Shown here one piece after another: positions 25,384-34,032 of a DNA stretch of 64,000 nt (its first letter is position 1; every line of letters begins with the position of its first letter). The DNA is taken from contig JAGOQS010000001.1 in the NCBI GenBank assembly GCA_017991315.1, positions 310,001 through 374,000 on the forward strand. The letters are read 5' to 3'. The notes under the pieces were generated by a model. That model made no database searches. It was not told the DNA's origin and worked only from the letters and a program-made list of their open reading frames with translations. The translations under genes were made by a program, and so were the position numbers. The DNA comes from Ferrovibrio sp. GTDB lineage: Bacteria > Pseudomonadota > Alphaproteobacteria > Ferrovibrionales > Ferrovibrionaceae.

Positions 25384-26121
25384 TCAGGGCGCCAGTATTC
25401 CCCACAGCAGCGGTACGAGCAAAGCGGTGAGCAGGCCGGTGAGGCCGAGCGCAATGCCGGCGAAACTGCCGGCGGCGTCGCTGTGCTGGAAGGCGCGTGC
25501 GGTGCCGATGCCATGGGCGGAAAGCCCCAGCGCCAGACCGAAGGCGGCATCGTTGCCACGTGCGATTCGGCGCAGCAGCAGCGGTCCGAGCAGGGCGCCG
25601 CACAGCCCGGTGAGGATTACCATGGCGGCGGTCAGCGATGGCAGGCCGCCCAGGCTTTCGGCGATGCCCATGGCAATCGGCGCGGTGGCCGATTTCGGCG
25701 CCAGCGCGGCGAGCAGGCCCGCATCCAGCCCGAAGGCACGGCCGATCAGGATCGCCGAGCCGGCGGCAACCACGGCACCGACCAGCAATGCCGCCGCCAT
25801 CGGTGCGGCGGCGCGGCGCACCATGTCGCGATGGCGATAGAGCGGCACGGCCAGGGCCACCGTGGTTGGCCCGAGCAGGAAATGCACGAACTGCGCGCCT
25901 TCGAAATAGCGGCTGTAAGGCGTGCCGGTGAGCAGCAGCACCGGGATCAGCAGCGCCACGCTCAAGCCCACCGGGTTGGCCAGCGGCGCATGGTTGCAGC
26001 GTTCGGCGAACCGGCTTGCGAAGGCATAGGCGGCGAGCGTCAGGGTTAGCCACAGCAGCGGCTGGGCCGAGAGATAGACCCAGATATCGCCGACGCGGCT
26101 CATCGACCCAACACTGCTCAT
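25384..26121 (-). CDS. lrgB: LrgB/CidB-family membrane protein
   Basis: 245 residues with many hydrophobic helices and the family core ALLAALAPKSATAPIAMGIAESLGG and LSAHGIGTARAFQ. LrgB proteins act with LrgA; the family has been linked to murein hydrolase control in Staphylococcus and to pyruvate or glycolate transport elsewhere. The start is the ATG at 26121, which overlaps the lrgA stop in an ATGA junction; a second ATG at 26103 is possible. The longer frame to 26469 lies inside lrgA and is rejected. Confidence 0.88.
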   Translation of the reverse strand: MSSVGSMSRVGDIWVYLSAQPLLWLTLTLAAYAFASRFAERCNHAPLANPVGLSVALLIPVLLLTGTPYSRYFEGAQFVHFLLGPTTVALAVPLYRHRDMVRRAAAPMAAALLVGAVVAAGSAILIGRAFGLDAGLLAALAPKSATAPIAMGIAESLGGLPSLTAAMVILTGLCGALLGPLLLRRIARGNDAAFGLALGLSAHGIGTARAFQHSDAAGSFAGIALGLTGLLTALLVPLLWGILAP

Positions 26122-26462
26122 TTGCGTAGCCAGCGCTGCACCAGCACGAACGCACCGGCGGCGGCGAGTATGGCGAGCAGGGTGGAAGCCACCAGGGTCA
26201 CGGCCAGCGGCAGCAGCCGGGCCTGCAACAATTCCCAATGCTGCACCACGCCGACGCCGGCCGGCACGAACAGCAGCGAAAGATGCTTGAGCAGGAAATC
26301 CGCTGCCTGACCGAGCGGTGCCCAGATAGTGCCGCGCCACAGCAGCAGGGCGAACAGCAGCGCCATGCCGAGCACCGGCCCCGGTATCGGCAGGCCGAGG
26401 GCGCGCACGATGAGTTCGCCGACAAGCTGGCAACCGAGCAACAGGGTAAGGGCAGGAACCAT
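26118..26462 (-). CDS. lrgA: LrgA/CidA-family membrane protein
   Basis: 114 residues with four membrane helices and the holin-like family pattern: LGLPIPGPVLGMALLFALL, then HLSLLFVPAGVGVV. It forms a two-gene unit with lrgB by a four-base overlap. Its ATG at 26462 lies just beyond the rpsU terminator, so it probably has its own promoter in or around that narrow gap, or depends on readthrough from rpsU. Confidence 0.87.
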   Translation of the reverse strand: MVPALTLLLGCQLVGELIVRALGLPIPGPVLGMALLFALLLWRGTIWAPLGQAADFLLKHLSLLFVPAGVGVVQHWELLQARLLPLAVTLVASTLLAILAAAGAFVLVQRWLRK

Positions 26463-26478
26463 GCGGCAAGCTTAAACG

Positions 26479-26506
26479 AAAAAAGCCGCCCGGTTGGGCG
26501 GCTTTT
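26479..26506 (-). terminator. Intrinsic terminator of rpsU
   Basis: AAAAGCCGCCC (26481-26491) and its exact complement (26496-26506) enclose the loop GGTT. The minus strand continues into six T residues (26484-26479). It lies 50 bases past the rpsU stop. Confidence 0.9.
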
Positions 26507-26555
26507 CCTGCAGCGCAGCTATGCGCGCAATACTGATGTACTAGGAGCGGCTGCC

Positions 26556-26765
26556 TTAGGCAGCGGTGCCTTCGCGCTGGGCGCGCTTGCGGGCCAGCTT
26601 GCGGGCGCGGCGGATCGCCTCGGCCTTCTCGCGAGCGCGGCGCTCCGAGGGCTTCTCGTAATGGCCGCGCAGCTTCATCTCACGGAAAATACCTTCGCGC
26701 TGCATCTTCTTCTTCAGCGCCTTCAGAGCCTGGTCGACATTGTTGTCACGAACGAGCACTTGCAC
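26556..26765 (-). CDS. rpsU: 30S ribosomal protein S21
   Basis: 69 residues, highly basic. [20 protein letters not shown] at the N-terminus and [20 protein letters not shown] in the middle are diagnostic of bS21, which acts in initiation on the small subunit. The length is typical of alphaproteobacteria. It appears monocistronic, with a terminator at 26479-26506. The 248-base gap upstream, toward def, holds no gene that I can see. Confidence 0.97.
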   Translation of the reverse strand: MQVLVRDNNVDQALKALKKKMQREGIFREMKLRGHYEKPSERRAREKAEAIRRARKLARKRAQREGTAA

Positions 26766-27013
26766 GTCTGGTATTTCCTTTCAGTCGTTTTCCGCCGTCC
26801 AAGGCAGAAACTGTAGCTATCAAATTCCGTGGCCGGGGCCGGGGGCACGCCAGCGAGGTTGGGCTTGTACCATGCCCGATTTGCCTTGTGAAGCGGGTTT
26901 TACCCCCGGATAGTCGCTTTTTTATGAGGTTTTTTCGCGGTTTACCGGCTAATGCCGGCTTCTGCGGCAGCCTGTCCCTCGCTCCTTGGCCGGCTTTGCC
27001 CTAGATTCCGGCC

Positions 27014-27547
27014 ATGGCCATCCTGAAAATCGCCCGCATGGGGCATCCGATTCTGGCCCAGCCGGCCGCCGAGGTTCCCGATCCCCGGGCGCCCGAGGTG
27101 CTGCAACTGGTGGACGACATGGTGGAAACCATGTTCGACGCGCCAGGACAGGGCCTGGCGGCGCCGCAGGTGCATGTCGGGCTGCGCGTGGCGGTGTTCA
27201 TCACCCCGCCCGATGCTGCGGGCAAGCGCGAACTGGTGCGGCTGATCAACCCGACCTGGGAGAAGCTGGGCGACGCGCAGGACATGGCCTGGGAAGGCTG
27301 CCTCTCGGTGCCAGGCCTGCGCGGTCTGGTACCGCGTTACACCCGCATCCGCTATGCCGGCATCCTGCCCGATGGCGGGCGGCTGGAGCGCGAAGTGGAG
27401 GGCTGGCACGCCCGTGTCGTGCAGCATGAATTTGACCATCTCGATGGCATACTCTATCCGCAGCGCATGCAGGATCTGCGCGATCTGGTATTCGAGAGCG
27501 AATTGCGCCACCGTCAGGCGCTGAAGCCCGAGGAGCAAGAGGAATGA
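27014..27547 (+). CDS. def: Peptide deformylase
   Basis: A 177-residue metalloprotease removing the N-terminal formyl group from nascent proteins. All three family motifs are present: GQGLAAPQVH (motif 1), EGCLSVPG with the metal-ligand Cys (motif 2), and QHEFDHLDG with the two His ligands and catalytic Glu (motif 3). It overlaps the next gene by four bases (ATGA). There is no fmt next to it; instead the partner is a COQ9-family gene. It may be the second deformylase of the genome, since many alphaproteobacteria carry more than one. Confidence 0.94.
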   Translation: MAILKIARMGHPILAQPAAEVPDPRAPEVLQLVDDMVETMFDAPGQGLAAPQVHVGLRVAVFITPPDAAGKRELVRLINPTWEKLGDAQDMAWEGCLSVPGLRGLVPRYTRIRYAGILPDGGRLEREVEGWHARVVQHEFDHLDGILYPQRMQDLRDLVFESELRHRQALKPEEQEE

Positions 27548-28176
27548 GCGAGCATCTGGAAACCGAGAAGCGAGCCCTGCTCGACGCGATGCTGCCCAAT
27601 GTCGCCTTCGATGGCTGGAGCATGGCAGCGCTGAAGGCCGGCGCCGATGCCATCGGCATGGATGCCGGCCTGGTCAGCCGTGCCTTTCCCGGCGGCGCGC
27701 TGGAAGCCCTGGATTTCTGGGTGCGCGAAACCGACCGCGCCATGATCGAAGCCTACGAGGCGCGCGAGGGCGGCGCGCTCAAGATCCGCGAGCGCGTGGC
27801 GCTGGCGGTGATGCTGCGTTTCGAGCTGGTGGCGCCGCATCGCGAGGCGGTGCGCCGCGCCATGACGCTGGCGATGCAGCCGCATCTGGCGCCGCGTTTT
27901 TTAGGCCAGCTTTACCGCACCGTGGATGCGATCTGGTATGCCGCTGGCGACAGGTCGACGGATTTCAACTTCTACACCAAGCGCGCCTTGCTGGCGGGCG
28001 TGTATTCCTCGACGCTGCTGGTATGGCTCGACGACAAGAGCGAGGATTTCAGCGTCACGCGCGCCTTCCTGCTGCGCCGCATCGACAACGTGATGCAGAT
28101 CCAGAAGGCACGCGGCAAGCTCGAAACCCTGGCCGAGCGCCTGCCGAATCCATTGCGCCTGTTCAAGCGGGCGTAA
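27544..28176 (+). CDS. COQ9-family protein (ubiquinone biosynthesis accessory)
   Basis: 210 residues. The N-terminal part resembles a TetR-like fold (LLDAMLPNVAFDGWSMAALKAGADAIGMD). The family-typical C-terminal region has AIWYAAGDRSTDFNFYTKRALLAGVYSSTLLVWLDD and DNVMQIQKARG. COQ9 binds lipids and supports the hydroxylation steps of ubiquinone synthesis in mitochondria and alphaproteobacteria. It is translationally coupled to def and followed by palindromic repeats. Confidence 0.88.
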   Translation: MSEHLETEKRALLDAMLPNVAFDGWSMAALKAGADAIGMDAGLVSRAFPGGALEALDFWVRETDRAMIEAYEAREGGALKIRERVALAVMLRFELVAPHREAVRRAMTLAMQPHLAPRFLGQLYRTVDAIWYAAGDRSTDFNFYTKRALLAGVYSSTLLVWLDDKSEDFSVTRAFLLRRIDNVMQIQKARGKLETLAERLPNPLRLFKRA

Positions 28177-28195
28177 AGCACGCCTGCATAAAGAG

Positions 28196-28267
28196 ATGCC
28201 CGGCTCAAGGCCGGGCATGACGATCTTAGATTAGGTATTGCGTCACCCCCGGGCTCGACCCGGGGGT
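28196..28267. repeat. Palindromic repeat pair (cluster A)
   Basis: Two palindromes with 9-base perfect arms and 5-base loops: 28196-28218 (ATGCCCGGC arms, loop TCAAG) and 28245-28267 (ACCCCCGGG arms, loop CTCGA). They sit between the convergent ends of the COQ9-family gene and the next minus-strand gene. They belong to the same family as the clusters near 58.9 and 62.2 kb. Confidence 0.85.
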
Positions 28268-28276
28268 CTCAGGCAA

Positions 28277-28741
28277 TCACACCGAAAGGCTCAGCCGTTG
28301 ACCGGCCTGGTTCGGGTTGCTCGACGTGTTCACCGCGCCATTGGCGCTGAAGCTGAACGGCACGCCATTCTGATTCTGCTCTTCCTGGGCGCGGCCACCG
28401 GCCGGCTGCTGGCGATCATTTGCGGCGCCCTGTGCCGCCTGGTTACCCTGGGGCGAACGGATGTCGAGGCGGAAGGCCTGATCGAAGCCGCCGTTTTCCT
28501 GCTGCACCCGGTTGTCGCGGGTATCGCCGCCGCGTTCCTGCTGTCGGGTCTGGTCGACAATGGTCGGACGCTGCGCCGCTTCAGTGGCGGCATTCACCGA
28601 ACCCTGATTGACGGCAGAGCCGGTCTGCGCGCCAACCGTGCGGTTGTCGCTGCCCGAGGATTGCTCAGCGGCAGGCTGGGAACGCTGCAGCAGCGATTGC
28701 TGCAGCGTGGTGGTCGAAGACGAAGTATCAATGGTTGCCAT
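28277..28741 (-). CDS. Low-complexity Q/N/S-rich hypothetical protein
   Basis: 154 residues, rich in Gln, Asn, Ser, Ala and Arg, with no Cys or Trp and no predicted helix-rich domain; probably disordered. It starts MATIDTSSSTTTLQQSLLQR and ends SSNPNQAGQRLSLSV. No signal peptide or membrane segment is seen. I recognise no family. Some flagellar or secreted accessory proteins have similar composition, but no such genes are nearby. The ORF has a normal start and GC-rich third positions, so it is probably real. Confidence 0.6.
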   Translation of the reverse strand: MATIDTSSSTTTLQQSLLQRSQPAAEQSSGSDNRTVGAQTGSAVNQGSVNAATEAAQRPTIVDQTRQQERGGDTRDNRVQQENGGFDQAFRLDIRSPQGNQAAQGAANDRQQPAGGRAQEEQNQNGVPFSFSANGAVNTSSNPNQAGQRLSLSV

Positions 28742-28899
28742 GGTGGGCCCTAATGGCGCGCTGCCTCCATGCCTTCTGGCGGGAGGGCGCTGCCGGCAAC
28801 CATTCTGGGTCGCCTAACGTGTAATTTCGCCAGAATTATAGCGCGTTGAACGGGAAGAGTCCAAGCCAAGCCGAACTGGCTGCTAAAGCCTTGATTCGC

Positions 28900-29994
28900 T
28901 TAATTCTCTGAGGCCGGCGGCCGCTGGCCGAGGGGGTAGAGGCGGTTGACATGGCCCATCTTGCGGCCGGGTCGGGCTTCGGCCTTGCCGTAGAGATGCA
29001 GCTTGGCCATCGGCTCTTTCAGCAGGTCCGGCCAGGCATGTACTTCGTCGCCGATCAGGTTCTGCATCACCGCATCGCAGAGCCGCGCCGGATTGCCCAG
29101 CGGCAGCCCGGCGACCGCGCGCACATGCTGCTCGAATTGCGATGTGACGGCGGCATCCATGGTCCAATGGCCGGAATTATGCACGCGCGGCGCCATCTCG
29201 TTGACCACCACGCGGCCGCCAACCACGAACATCTCAACCGCCAGCACGCCGACATAATCGAGGCCGACGGCCAGACGGCGCGCCATGGCTTCAGCCTCGG
29301 CGGCGAGTGCCGCATCGATGCCGGCCGGCGCATAGCTGCGCCACAGGATGTGATGGCGGTGAATATTCTCCACCGGGCCGAAGCTTGCGACGGCGCCATC
29401 CAGGCCGCGCGCCAGCACCATCGAGATTTCCTTCTCGAACGGCACGAAGCCTTCGGCGATCAGCATATCCGAGCGCAGGTCGTTATAGGCGGCTGCGGCC
29501 TGTTCGCGCGTATCAATGCGGCGCTGGCCTTTGCCGTCATAGCCCATGCGGCGGGTTTTCAGGATCAGCGGCAGGCCCAGCGCGTCAATCGCGGCATTGA
29601 GGTCGGCAAGGCTGCTGACGGCGTGAAAGGGCGCGGTGGGCGCACCATGCTTGTTGGAGAAATCCTTCTCGAACAGGCGGTCCTGGGTGATGCGCAGGGC
29701 GGCAACGCCGGGGCGCACCGGCACCAGATCGGCCAGCATCGCCACCGGCTCCACCGGGATATTCTCGAATTCATAGGTCACGACATCGACGGCGCCGGCG
29801 AAGCGTTCCAGCGCGGTGCTGTCGGTATAGTCGGCGCGGGTGACTTGCGCCGCCACCTGGGCCGCCGGCAGATCGGCTTCCGGGGCAAGGATATGGCAGC
29901 GGTAGCCCAGCGGTGCGGCAGCGAGCGCGATCATGCGGCCAAGCTGGCCACCGCCCAGGATGCCGATGGTGCTGCCGGGCGGTAGCGCCGTCAC
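28900..29994 (-). CDS. purK: 5-(carboxyamino)imidazole ribonucleotide synthase
   Basis: A 364-residue ATP-grasp enzyme of purine synthesis, converting AIR, bicarbonate and ATP to N5-CAIR. It has the N-terminal TIGILGGGQLGRMIALAA, ATP-grasp elements TRRMGYDGKGQ and VNEMAPRVHNSGHWTMDA, and QNLIGDE near the end. The GTG at 29994 is chosen as start because it lies two bases after the purE stop and the fold begins at once; the frame continuing to 30150 lies within purE. It is paired with purE as usual. Confidence 0.95.
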   Translation of the reverse strand: MTALPPGSTIGILGGGQLGRMIALAAAPLGYRCHILAPEADLPAAQVAAQVTRADYTDSTALERFAGAVDVVTYEFENIPVEPVAMLADLVPVRPGVAALRITQDRLFEKDFSNKHGAPTAPFHAVSSLADLNAAIDALGLPLILKTRRMGYDGKGQRRIDTREQAAAAYNDLRSDMLIAEGFVPFEKEISMVLARGLDGAVASFGPVENIHRHHILWRSYAPAGIDAALAAEAEAMARRLAVGLDYVGVLAVEMFVVGGRVVVNEMAPRVHNSGHWTMDAAVTSQFEQHVRAVAGLPLGNPARLCDAVMQNLIGDEVHAWPDLLKEPMAKLHLYGKAEARPGRKMGHVNRLYPLGQRPPASEN

Positions 29995-29996
29995 GC

Positions 29997-30545
29997 TCAG
30001 GCCTCGTCGCGCGGTTGCAGCTTCACCGCCTTGGTCTGCTTGGCCCGCCAGGCCTTGAGGCGGGCGGCGAGGGCCTCGTCCTGCAGGCTGAGGATCGCCG
30101 CCGCCATCAGGCCGGCATTGATCGAGCCGGCGCGGCCGATGGCCAGGCAACCGACCGGAATGCCGGCCGGCATCTGCTGGATCGAGAGCAGGCTGTCCAG
30201 ACCCTTCAGCGTCTTGCTTTCCACCGGCACGCCCAGCACCGGCAGATGCGTCATCGCCGCGGCCATGCCGGGCAGATGGGCGGCGCCGCCGGCGCCGGCG
30301 ATGATCACCTGCAGGCCGCGTTCCGCCGCCGAGGCGGCATAGGCATAGAGGCGGTCCGGCGTGCGATGCGCGGAAACGATGCGGTGTTCGGCGGGAACCT
30401 TGAGCTCGCGCAGGATATCGGCGGCATGCACCATGGTGGCCCAGTCAGACTGGCTGCCCATGATGATGCCGACCAGCGGCGCGCGGGTTGCGGCGGTTGT
30501 GCTGGTGCGGGTCTTGGTTACAGAAGTCTTACGCGGGCTCGCCAT
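29997..30545 (-). CDS. purE: N5-carboxyaminoimidazole ribonucleotide mutase
   Basis: 182 residues. After a polar N-terminal tail of about 22 residues comes [16 protein letters not shown], then [17 protein letters not shown] with the catalytic His, [17 protein letters not shown] and [27 protein letters not shown], all class I PurE motifs. It converts N5-CAIR to CAIR. It is upstream of and nearly contiguous with purK. Confidence 0.95.
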   Translation of the reverse strand: MASPRKTSVTKTRTSTTAATRAPLVGIIMGSQSDWATMVHAADILRELKVPAEHRIVSAHRTPDRLYAYAASAAERGLQVIIAGAGGAAHLPGMAAAMTHLPVLGVPVESKTLKGLDSLLSIQQMPAGIPVGCLAIGRAGSINAGLMAAAILSLQDEALAARLKAWRAKQTKAVKLQPRDEA

Positions 30546-30703
30546 GCCGGTTCCTTCCGGGCGGGTGCTGGAAAGCGGGGGATTATAGGGATGGGGGAAC
30601 GCCTGTAAAGCTCGGCATCGCTAGGCTTTATTAACAAACTCGGATGCTATAGTGCGGATTGTTCTAAACTAGGCCAGGACCTTCTGCGCATGGTGGCGCG
30701 CGC

Positions 30704-31483
30704 ATGACCAGGATCGACGACCGCAGGCCGCTGGGGCCGGCGCCCACAGGGACACCGCAAATTGGCGCGGTGGGCTCGGGTGCGGCTGCGTCGCGGCCCG
30801 CTCCCTCGGCGGCGGCCAGCGCCTATGGCGCGGCTGCGGGCGGCAATGTCAATCCGGCGGCCACCGCCACGGTGATGGGTATTCCGGAAACCGAGCTGAC
30901 GCCCCGGGTGCGCGATGCGGTGATGGCGCTGATGCGCGAGGTCGATCACCTGCGCAATGAACTCAACCGCACCAAGCTGCGGCTGGCCGACCTGGAGCGT
31001 CTGGCCGACCGCGACACGCTGACGCCGCTCTACAACCGCCGCGCCTTCGTGCGCGAGCTGAGCCGCGCCATGGCGCATGTCGAACGCTACAACCGGCCTT
31101 CCTGCCTGATCTACTTCGACCTCAACGGCCTGAAGGAGATCAACGACAAATACGGCCATGCCGCCGGCGACGCGGCGCTGATCCAGGTCGGCCAGATCCT
31201 GATCGACGCCACCCGGGATACCGATGTGGTGGCGCGGCTGGGTGGCGATGAATACGGCGTCATCCTGGCCGAGACCGATGCGCAGCAGGGGCGCGAGAAG
31301 GCGGATCAGTTGGCGGCCGCGATCCAGCGCCGGCCATTGCATTGGGAAGGCAAGGTGCTGCCGCTGGATGCCGCCTATGGCGTCTATCCGCTGAAAGCCG
31401 GCGAGGATCCTGGCAGCGCCCTGGCCGCCGCCGACCAGATGATGTACAGCCATAAACTCGCACGGCGCGCAGCGCGCGCTTGA
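30704..31483 (+). CDS. Diguanylate cyclase (GGDEF domain)
   Basis: 259 residues. The first ~60 residues are Ala/Gly/Pro-rich and probably disordered. A short coiled coil (about 65-100) precedes a GGDEF domain with LTPLYNRRAFVREL, FDLNGLKEINDKYGHAAGD and the active-site loop ARLGGDEYG. The last residue of the motif is Tyr rather than Phe, which is tolerated. RDTD five residues before it is an intact inhibitory RxxD site. No transmembrane or sensor domain is present, so input must come through the N-terminal tail or a partner. It should make cyclic-di-GMP. Confidence 0.88.
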   Translation: MTRIDDRRPLGPAPTGTPQIGAVGSGAAASRPAPSAAASAYGAAAGGNVNPAATATVMGIPETELTPRVRDAVMALMREVDHLRNELNRTKLRLADLERLADRDTLTPLYNRRAFVRELSRAMAHVERYNRPSCLIYFDLNGLKEINDKYGHAAGDAALIQVGQILIDATRDTDVVARLGGDEYGVILAETDAQQGREKADQLAAAIQRRPLHWEGKVLPLDAAYGVYPLKAGEDPGSALAAADQMMYSHKLARRAARA

Positions 31484-31508
31484 AGCACCAGTCCGGGAGC
31501 CGGGAAGC

Positions 31509-32723
31509 ATGAGTAACGAGGCCGCATCCTTGCCGCTCGCCGGCCTGCGTGTCGTGGAATTCTCCCACATGGTGATGGGGCCGACCTGCGGCCTGGTGCT
31601 GGCCGATCTCGGCGCCGAGGTGATCAAGATTGAGCCGGTGCCGGAAGGCGATGGCACCCGCCGCCTGGTTGGCGCTGGCGCCGGTTTCTTCGTCATGTTC
31701 AACCGCAACAAGCGCAGCTTCGCCATCGACAGCAAAAGCGAGCAGGGCCGCGCCGCCTTGCTCAAGCTGACCGACAGCGCCGATGTGGTGACGGAGAATT
31801 TCCGCCCCGGCGCGCTGGAAGCTCAAGGCTTCGGCTACGAGGCGCTGCGGCTGCGCAATCCACGGCTGATCTATTGTTCGCTGAAAGGCTTCCTCGCCGG
31901 GCCGTATGAACACCGCACGGCGCTTGATGAAGTGGTGCAGATGATGGGTGGCCTGGCCTATATGACCGGCCCGCCCGGGCGGCCGTTGCGCGCCGGCTCG
32001 TCGGTGAACGACATCATGGGCGGCATGTTCGCGGCCATCGCGATTCTGGCCGCCCTGCGCCAGCGCGATGCCACCGGCTTGGGCCAGTATGTGAAAAGCG
32101 GCCTGTTCGAGAACAACATCTTCCTGGTGGCGCAGCACATGGCGCAGTTCGCTGTCACCGGCAAGGCGCCGGCGCCGATGCCGAACCGCATCTCGGCCTG
32201 GGGCATCTATGATCTCTTCACCGTGAAGAATGATGAACAGGTTTTCGTCGCGGTGGTGTCTGATACGCAGTGGAAGATTTTCTGCGACGCCTTCGATCTG
32301 CCGGATCTCTTTGCCGACAAGACGCTTGCCACCAACAGCCAGCGCGTGGCCGGGCGCGACCGCCTGATTCCGCGCCTGGCGGAAACCTTCGCCGCCTACA
32401 GCAAGGCTGAGCTATCCGCCAAGCTGGAGCGCCATGGCCTGCCTTTCGCGCCGGTGACGCGGCCGGAGGAATTGTTCGACGACCCGCATCTCAACCAGTC
32501 CGGTGGCCTGCTGGAGATGACATTGCCCGATGGCCGCACCACCAAACTGCCGGGGCTACCCATAGAATTTGGTAATGGGGAGATGGGCAGCGGGCGCCTG
32601 CCTTTGCGCCGGTCGCCGCCGCAGATCGGCGAGGATGGGGCGGCGCTGCTTGCCGAACTCGGTTATAGCCGCGAGGAGATCGCGGCGCTGGCGGCGCAGG
32701 GCGTGGTGCGGCTGGCGGATTAG
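31509..32723 (+). CDS. CaiB/BaiF-family (type III) CoA transferase
   Basis: 404 residues. Family motifs: LAGLRVVEFSHMVMGPTCG at the N-terminus, ADLGAEVIKIEPV, FFVMFNRNKRSFAID, then VVTENFRPGALEAQGFGYE. The Asp169-type catalytic residue probably falls in the RAGSSVNDIMGGMFAAIAIL segment. It transfers CoA between carboxylic acids; the substrate cannot be read. It follows the diguanylate cyclase by 25 bases but probably has an unrelated role. It overlaps the convergent regulator by four bases. Confidence 0.9.
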   Translation: MSNEAASLPLAGLRVVEFSHMVMGPTCGLVLADLGAEVIKIEPVPEGDGTRRLVGAGAGFFVMFNRNKRSFAIDSKSEQGRAALLKLTDSADVVTENFRPGALEAQGFGYEALRLRNPRLIYCSLKGFLAGPYEHRTALDEVVQMMGGLAYMTGPPGRPLRAGSSVNDIMGGMFAAIAILAALRQRDATGLGQYVKSGLFENNIFLVAQHMAQFAVTGKAPAPMPNRISAWGIYDLFTVKNDEQVFVAVVSDTQWKIFCDAFDLPDLFADKTLATNSQRVAGRDRLIPRLAETFAAYSKAELSAKLERHGLPFAPVTRPEELFDDPHLNQSGGLLEMTLPDGRTTKLPGLPIEFGNGEMGSGRLPLRRSPPQIGEDGAALLAELGYSREEIAALAAQGVVRLAD

Positions 32724-33379
32724 TCGAGCACCAGCTCGCTCTTGGCGTTGATATCGAACGGGATCGAGATCACGAAGCGGCCGTTCACCGGCACGGTGAG
32801 GCGGCGATAGGTGGTGATGGCGGAGCTGATCCGGTGCAGCATCGGGCGGTCGCGCTGCAGCAGTTCGCGCGCCTGGCGATGCAGCAGCGCGCCATAGGCC
32901 TGATCGCTCAGATGCCGCACATCGCGGCCGAACACATCCGGCCCCAGCCGCATCGGCAGCTTGGCGCCGACATGCACCGGCATCACCGCATCATCGGCGC
33001 GCAGCAGGATGCTGCAGTTTTCCAGCAGGCCCTGCGCGGCCAGCAGCACCGCCGGCTGGCGTATTTCGGCCCGCAGGGCCTGGGCGATCTCGGTGTATTG
33101 CGCCGGCAGCGATTGCAGCGGCAATTCTTCCGCCTGCCAGGCGGCGCTGCTGGAATCCGTGCGCATCTCATCCAGCAGGCCGGGCAGGCCCTGGCGGGCG
33201 AAGAAACTGTCCAGGATCACCGCATCCTCAAGCGTGACGCGGTTCACCCCGCGCAGCCAGGCACGCACGGTTGTAGGGTCACGGTTGATGGATTGGGCCA
33301 GGTTGGCGAGTGACAGGCTCAAGAGGTTACAACGCCCCTGAACTCCTGTTCGCAGTTTCTCTGCGACGATTTTGCGCAT
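32720..33379 (-). CDS. Putative regulator: N-terminal HTH plus C-terminal PAS-like domain
   Basis: 219 residues. Residues about 20-55 (LSLANLAQSINRDPTTVRAWLRG) look like a helix-turn-helix. The rest contains a possible PAS-like core, and its end (YRRLTVPVNGRFVISIPF) resembles the last strands of the PAS_5/DUF1457 proteins common in Rhodospirillales. I am not certain of this match. The ATG at 33379 is preceded by direct repeats that could be an operator. It shares the minus strand with the XRE regulator upstream. Target genes unknown. Confidence 0.65.
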   Translation of the reverse strand: MRKIVAEKLRTGVQGRCNLLSLSLANLAQSINRDPTTVRAWLRGVNRVTLEDAVILDSFFARQGLPGLLDEMRTDSSSAAWQAEELPLQSLPAQYTEIAQALRAEIRQPAVLLAAQGLLENCSILLRADDAVMPVHVGAKLPMRLGPDVFGRDVRHLSDQAYGALLHRQARELLQRDRPMLHRISSAITTYRRLTVPVNGRFVISIPFDINAKSELVLD

Positions 33380-33390
33380 GCTTGTCGGCC

Positions 33391-33416
33391 CATTCTGTCT
33401 CGGGGAGCATTCTGTC
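33391..33416. repeat. Direct repeat before the HTH-PAS regulator
   Basis: CATTCTGTC occurs at 33391-33399 and again at 33408-33416, a 17-base period, 12 to 37 bases upstream of the regulator start on the minus strand. Position and spacing (under two helical turns) suggest a binding site, perhaps for autoregulation. Confidence 0.45.
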
Positions 33417-33485
33417 CCCCTTCAGCGTTTTATAGTTAACCGCAATCTGGGGGTGTATGCCAGCAGGTAGTTATCTCGCCATCAA

Positions 33486-33517
33486 TTTTTTTTCTGCCAA
33501 CGACTGGCAGAAAAAAA
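33486..33517. other. Long A/T-based hairpin between two regulator genes
   Basis: Eight T residues, then CTGCCA, a 5-base loop, TGGCAG and seven A residues give a 13-bp stem. On both strands the T-run precedes the hairpin, so it is not a standard intrinsic terminator. It lies 12 bases past the XRE gene stop. Confidence 0.6.
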
Positions 33518-33528
33518 TTTCCCCAATC

Positions 33529-34032
33529 CTATCCAGGGATGTTGTTGCAGGCGCTGGCTGCGGTTCTGACGAGATGCAGGATGCTGGCGCGGAGCGCGCC
33601 ATCCCGGATGCGGCCGAAATGCTGCAGCAGTTCCACCGCCTGGCGGTGGCTGTTGCCGGCATCATCCTGACGGCCATCCAGCATCGCCGCCACTTCGGCG
33701 AAGCCGGGCACGCTGGTCGGCGCCAGCGGTTCGGGCGTCCGCAGCGGGAAAGCCGCGCCATTGCTGCCAAGTACGGCATTGGCGGCCTGGCCGTCATTCA
33801 ACTGCTCGAAGAAATAGCCCGGCGGTACATTCAGCAGTTGGGCGAATTGCTGCAACCGGCTGGCACCGATGCGGTTCATGCCCTTCTCGTATTTCTGGAT
33901 CTGCTGGAAGGTGAGGCCGACATGGTTGCCGAGCCGGCTCTGACTGAAACCGGCGAGCAGCCGGGCGGCGCGCAGACGTTTGCCAACATGGACATCCATC
34001 GGGTGCGGCACGCCAGAAGACTTACGTTTCAT
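33529..34032 (-). CDS. XRE-family helix-turn-helix regulator
   Basis: 167 residues. The HTH domain at about 15-72 reads VGKRLRAARLLAGFSQSRLGNHVGLTFQQIQKYEKGMNRI, a standard XRE/Cro-type fold. The C-terminal ~90 residues have no recognised domain. Similar single-HTH proteins are frequent in Rhodospirillales and Rhizobiales chromosomes. It is preceded by a 360-base AT-rich interval with inverted repeats that could be its operator, and followed by a second putative regulator on the same strand. Regulon unknown. Confidence 0.85.
   Translation of the reverse strand: MKRKSSGVPHPMDVHVGKRLRAARLLAGFSQSRLGNHVGLTFQQIQKYEKGMNRIGASRLQQFAQLLNVPPGYFFEQLNDGQAANAVLGSNGAAFPLRTPEPLAPTSVPGFAEVAAMLDGRQDDAGNSHRQAVELLQHFGRIRDGALRASILHLVRTAASACNNIPG

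Noticed and set aside
33486-33517. Intrinsic terminator of the XRE gene
   Set aside because: On the minus strand the A-run, not a T-run, follows the hairpin, so it does not fit a rho-independent terminator.
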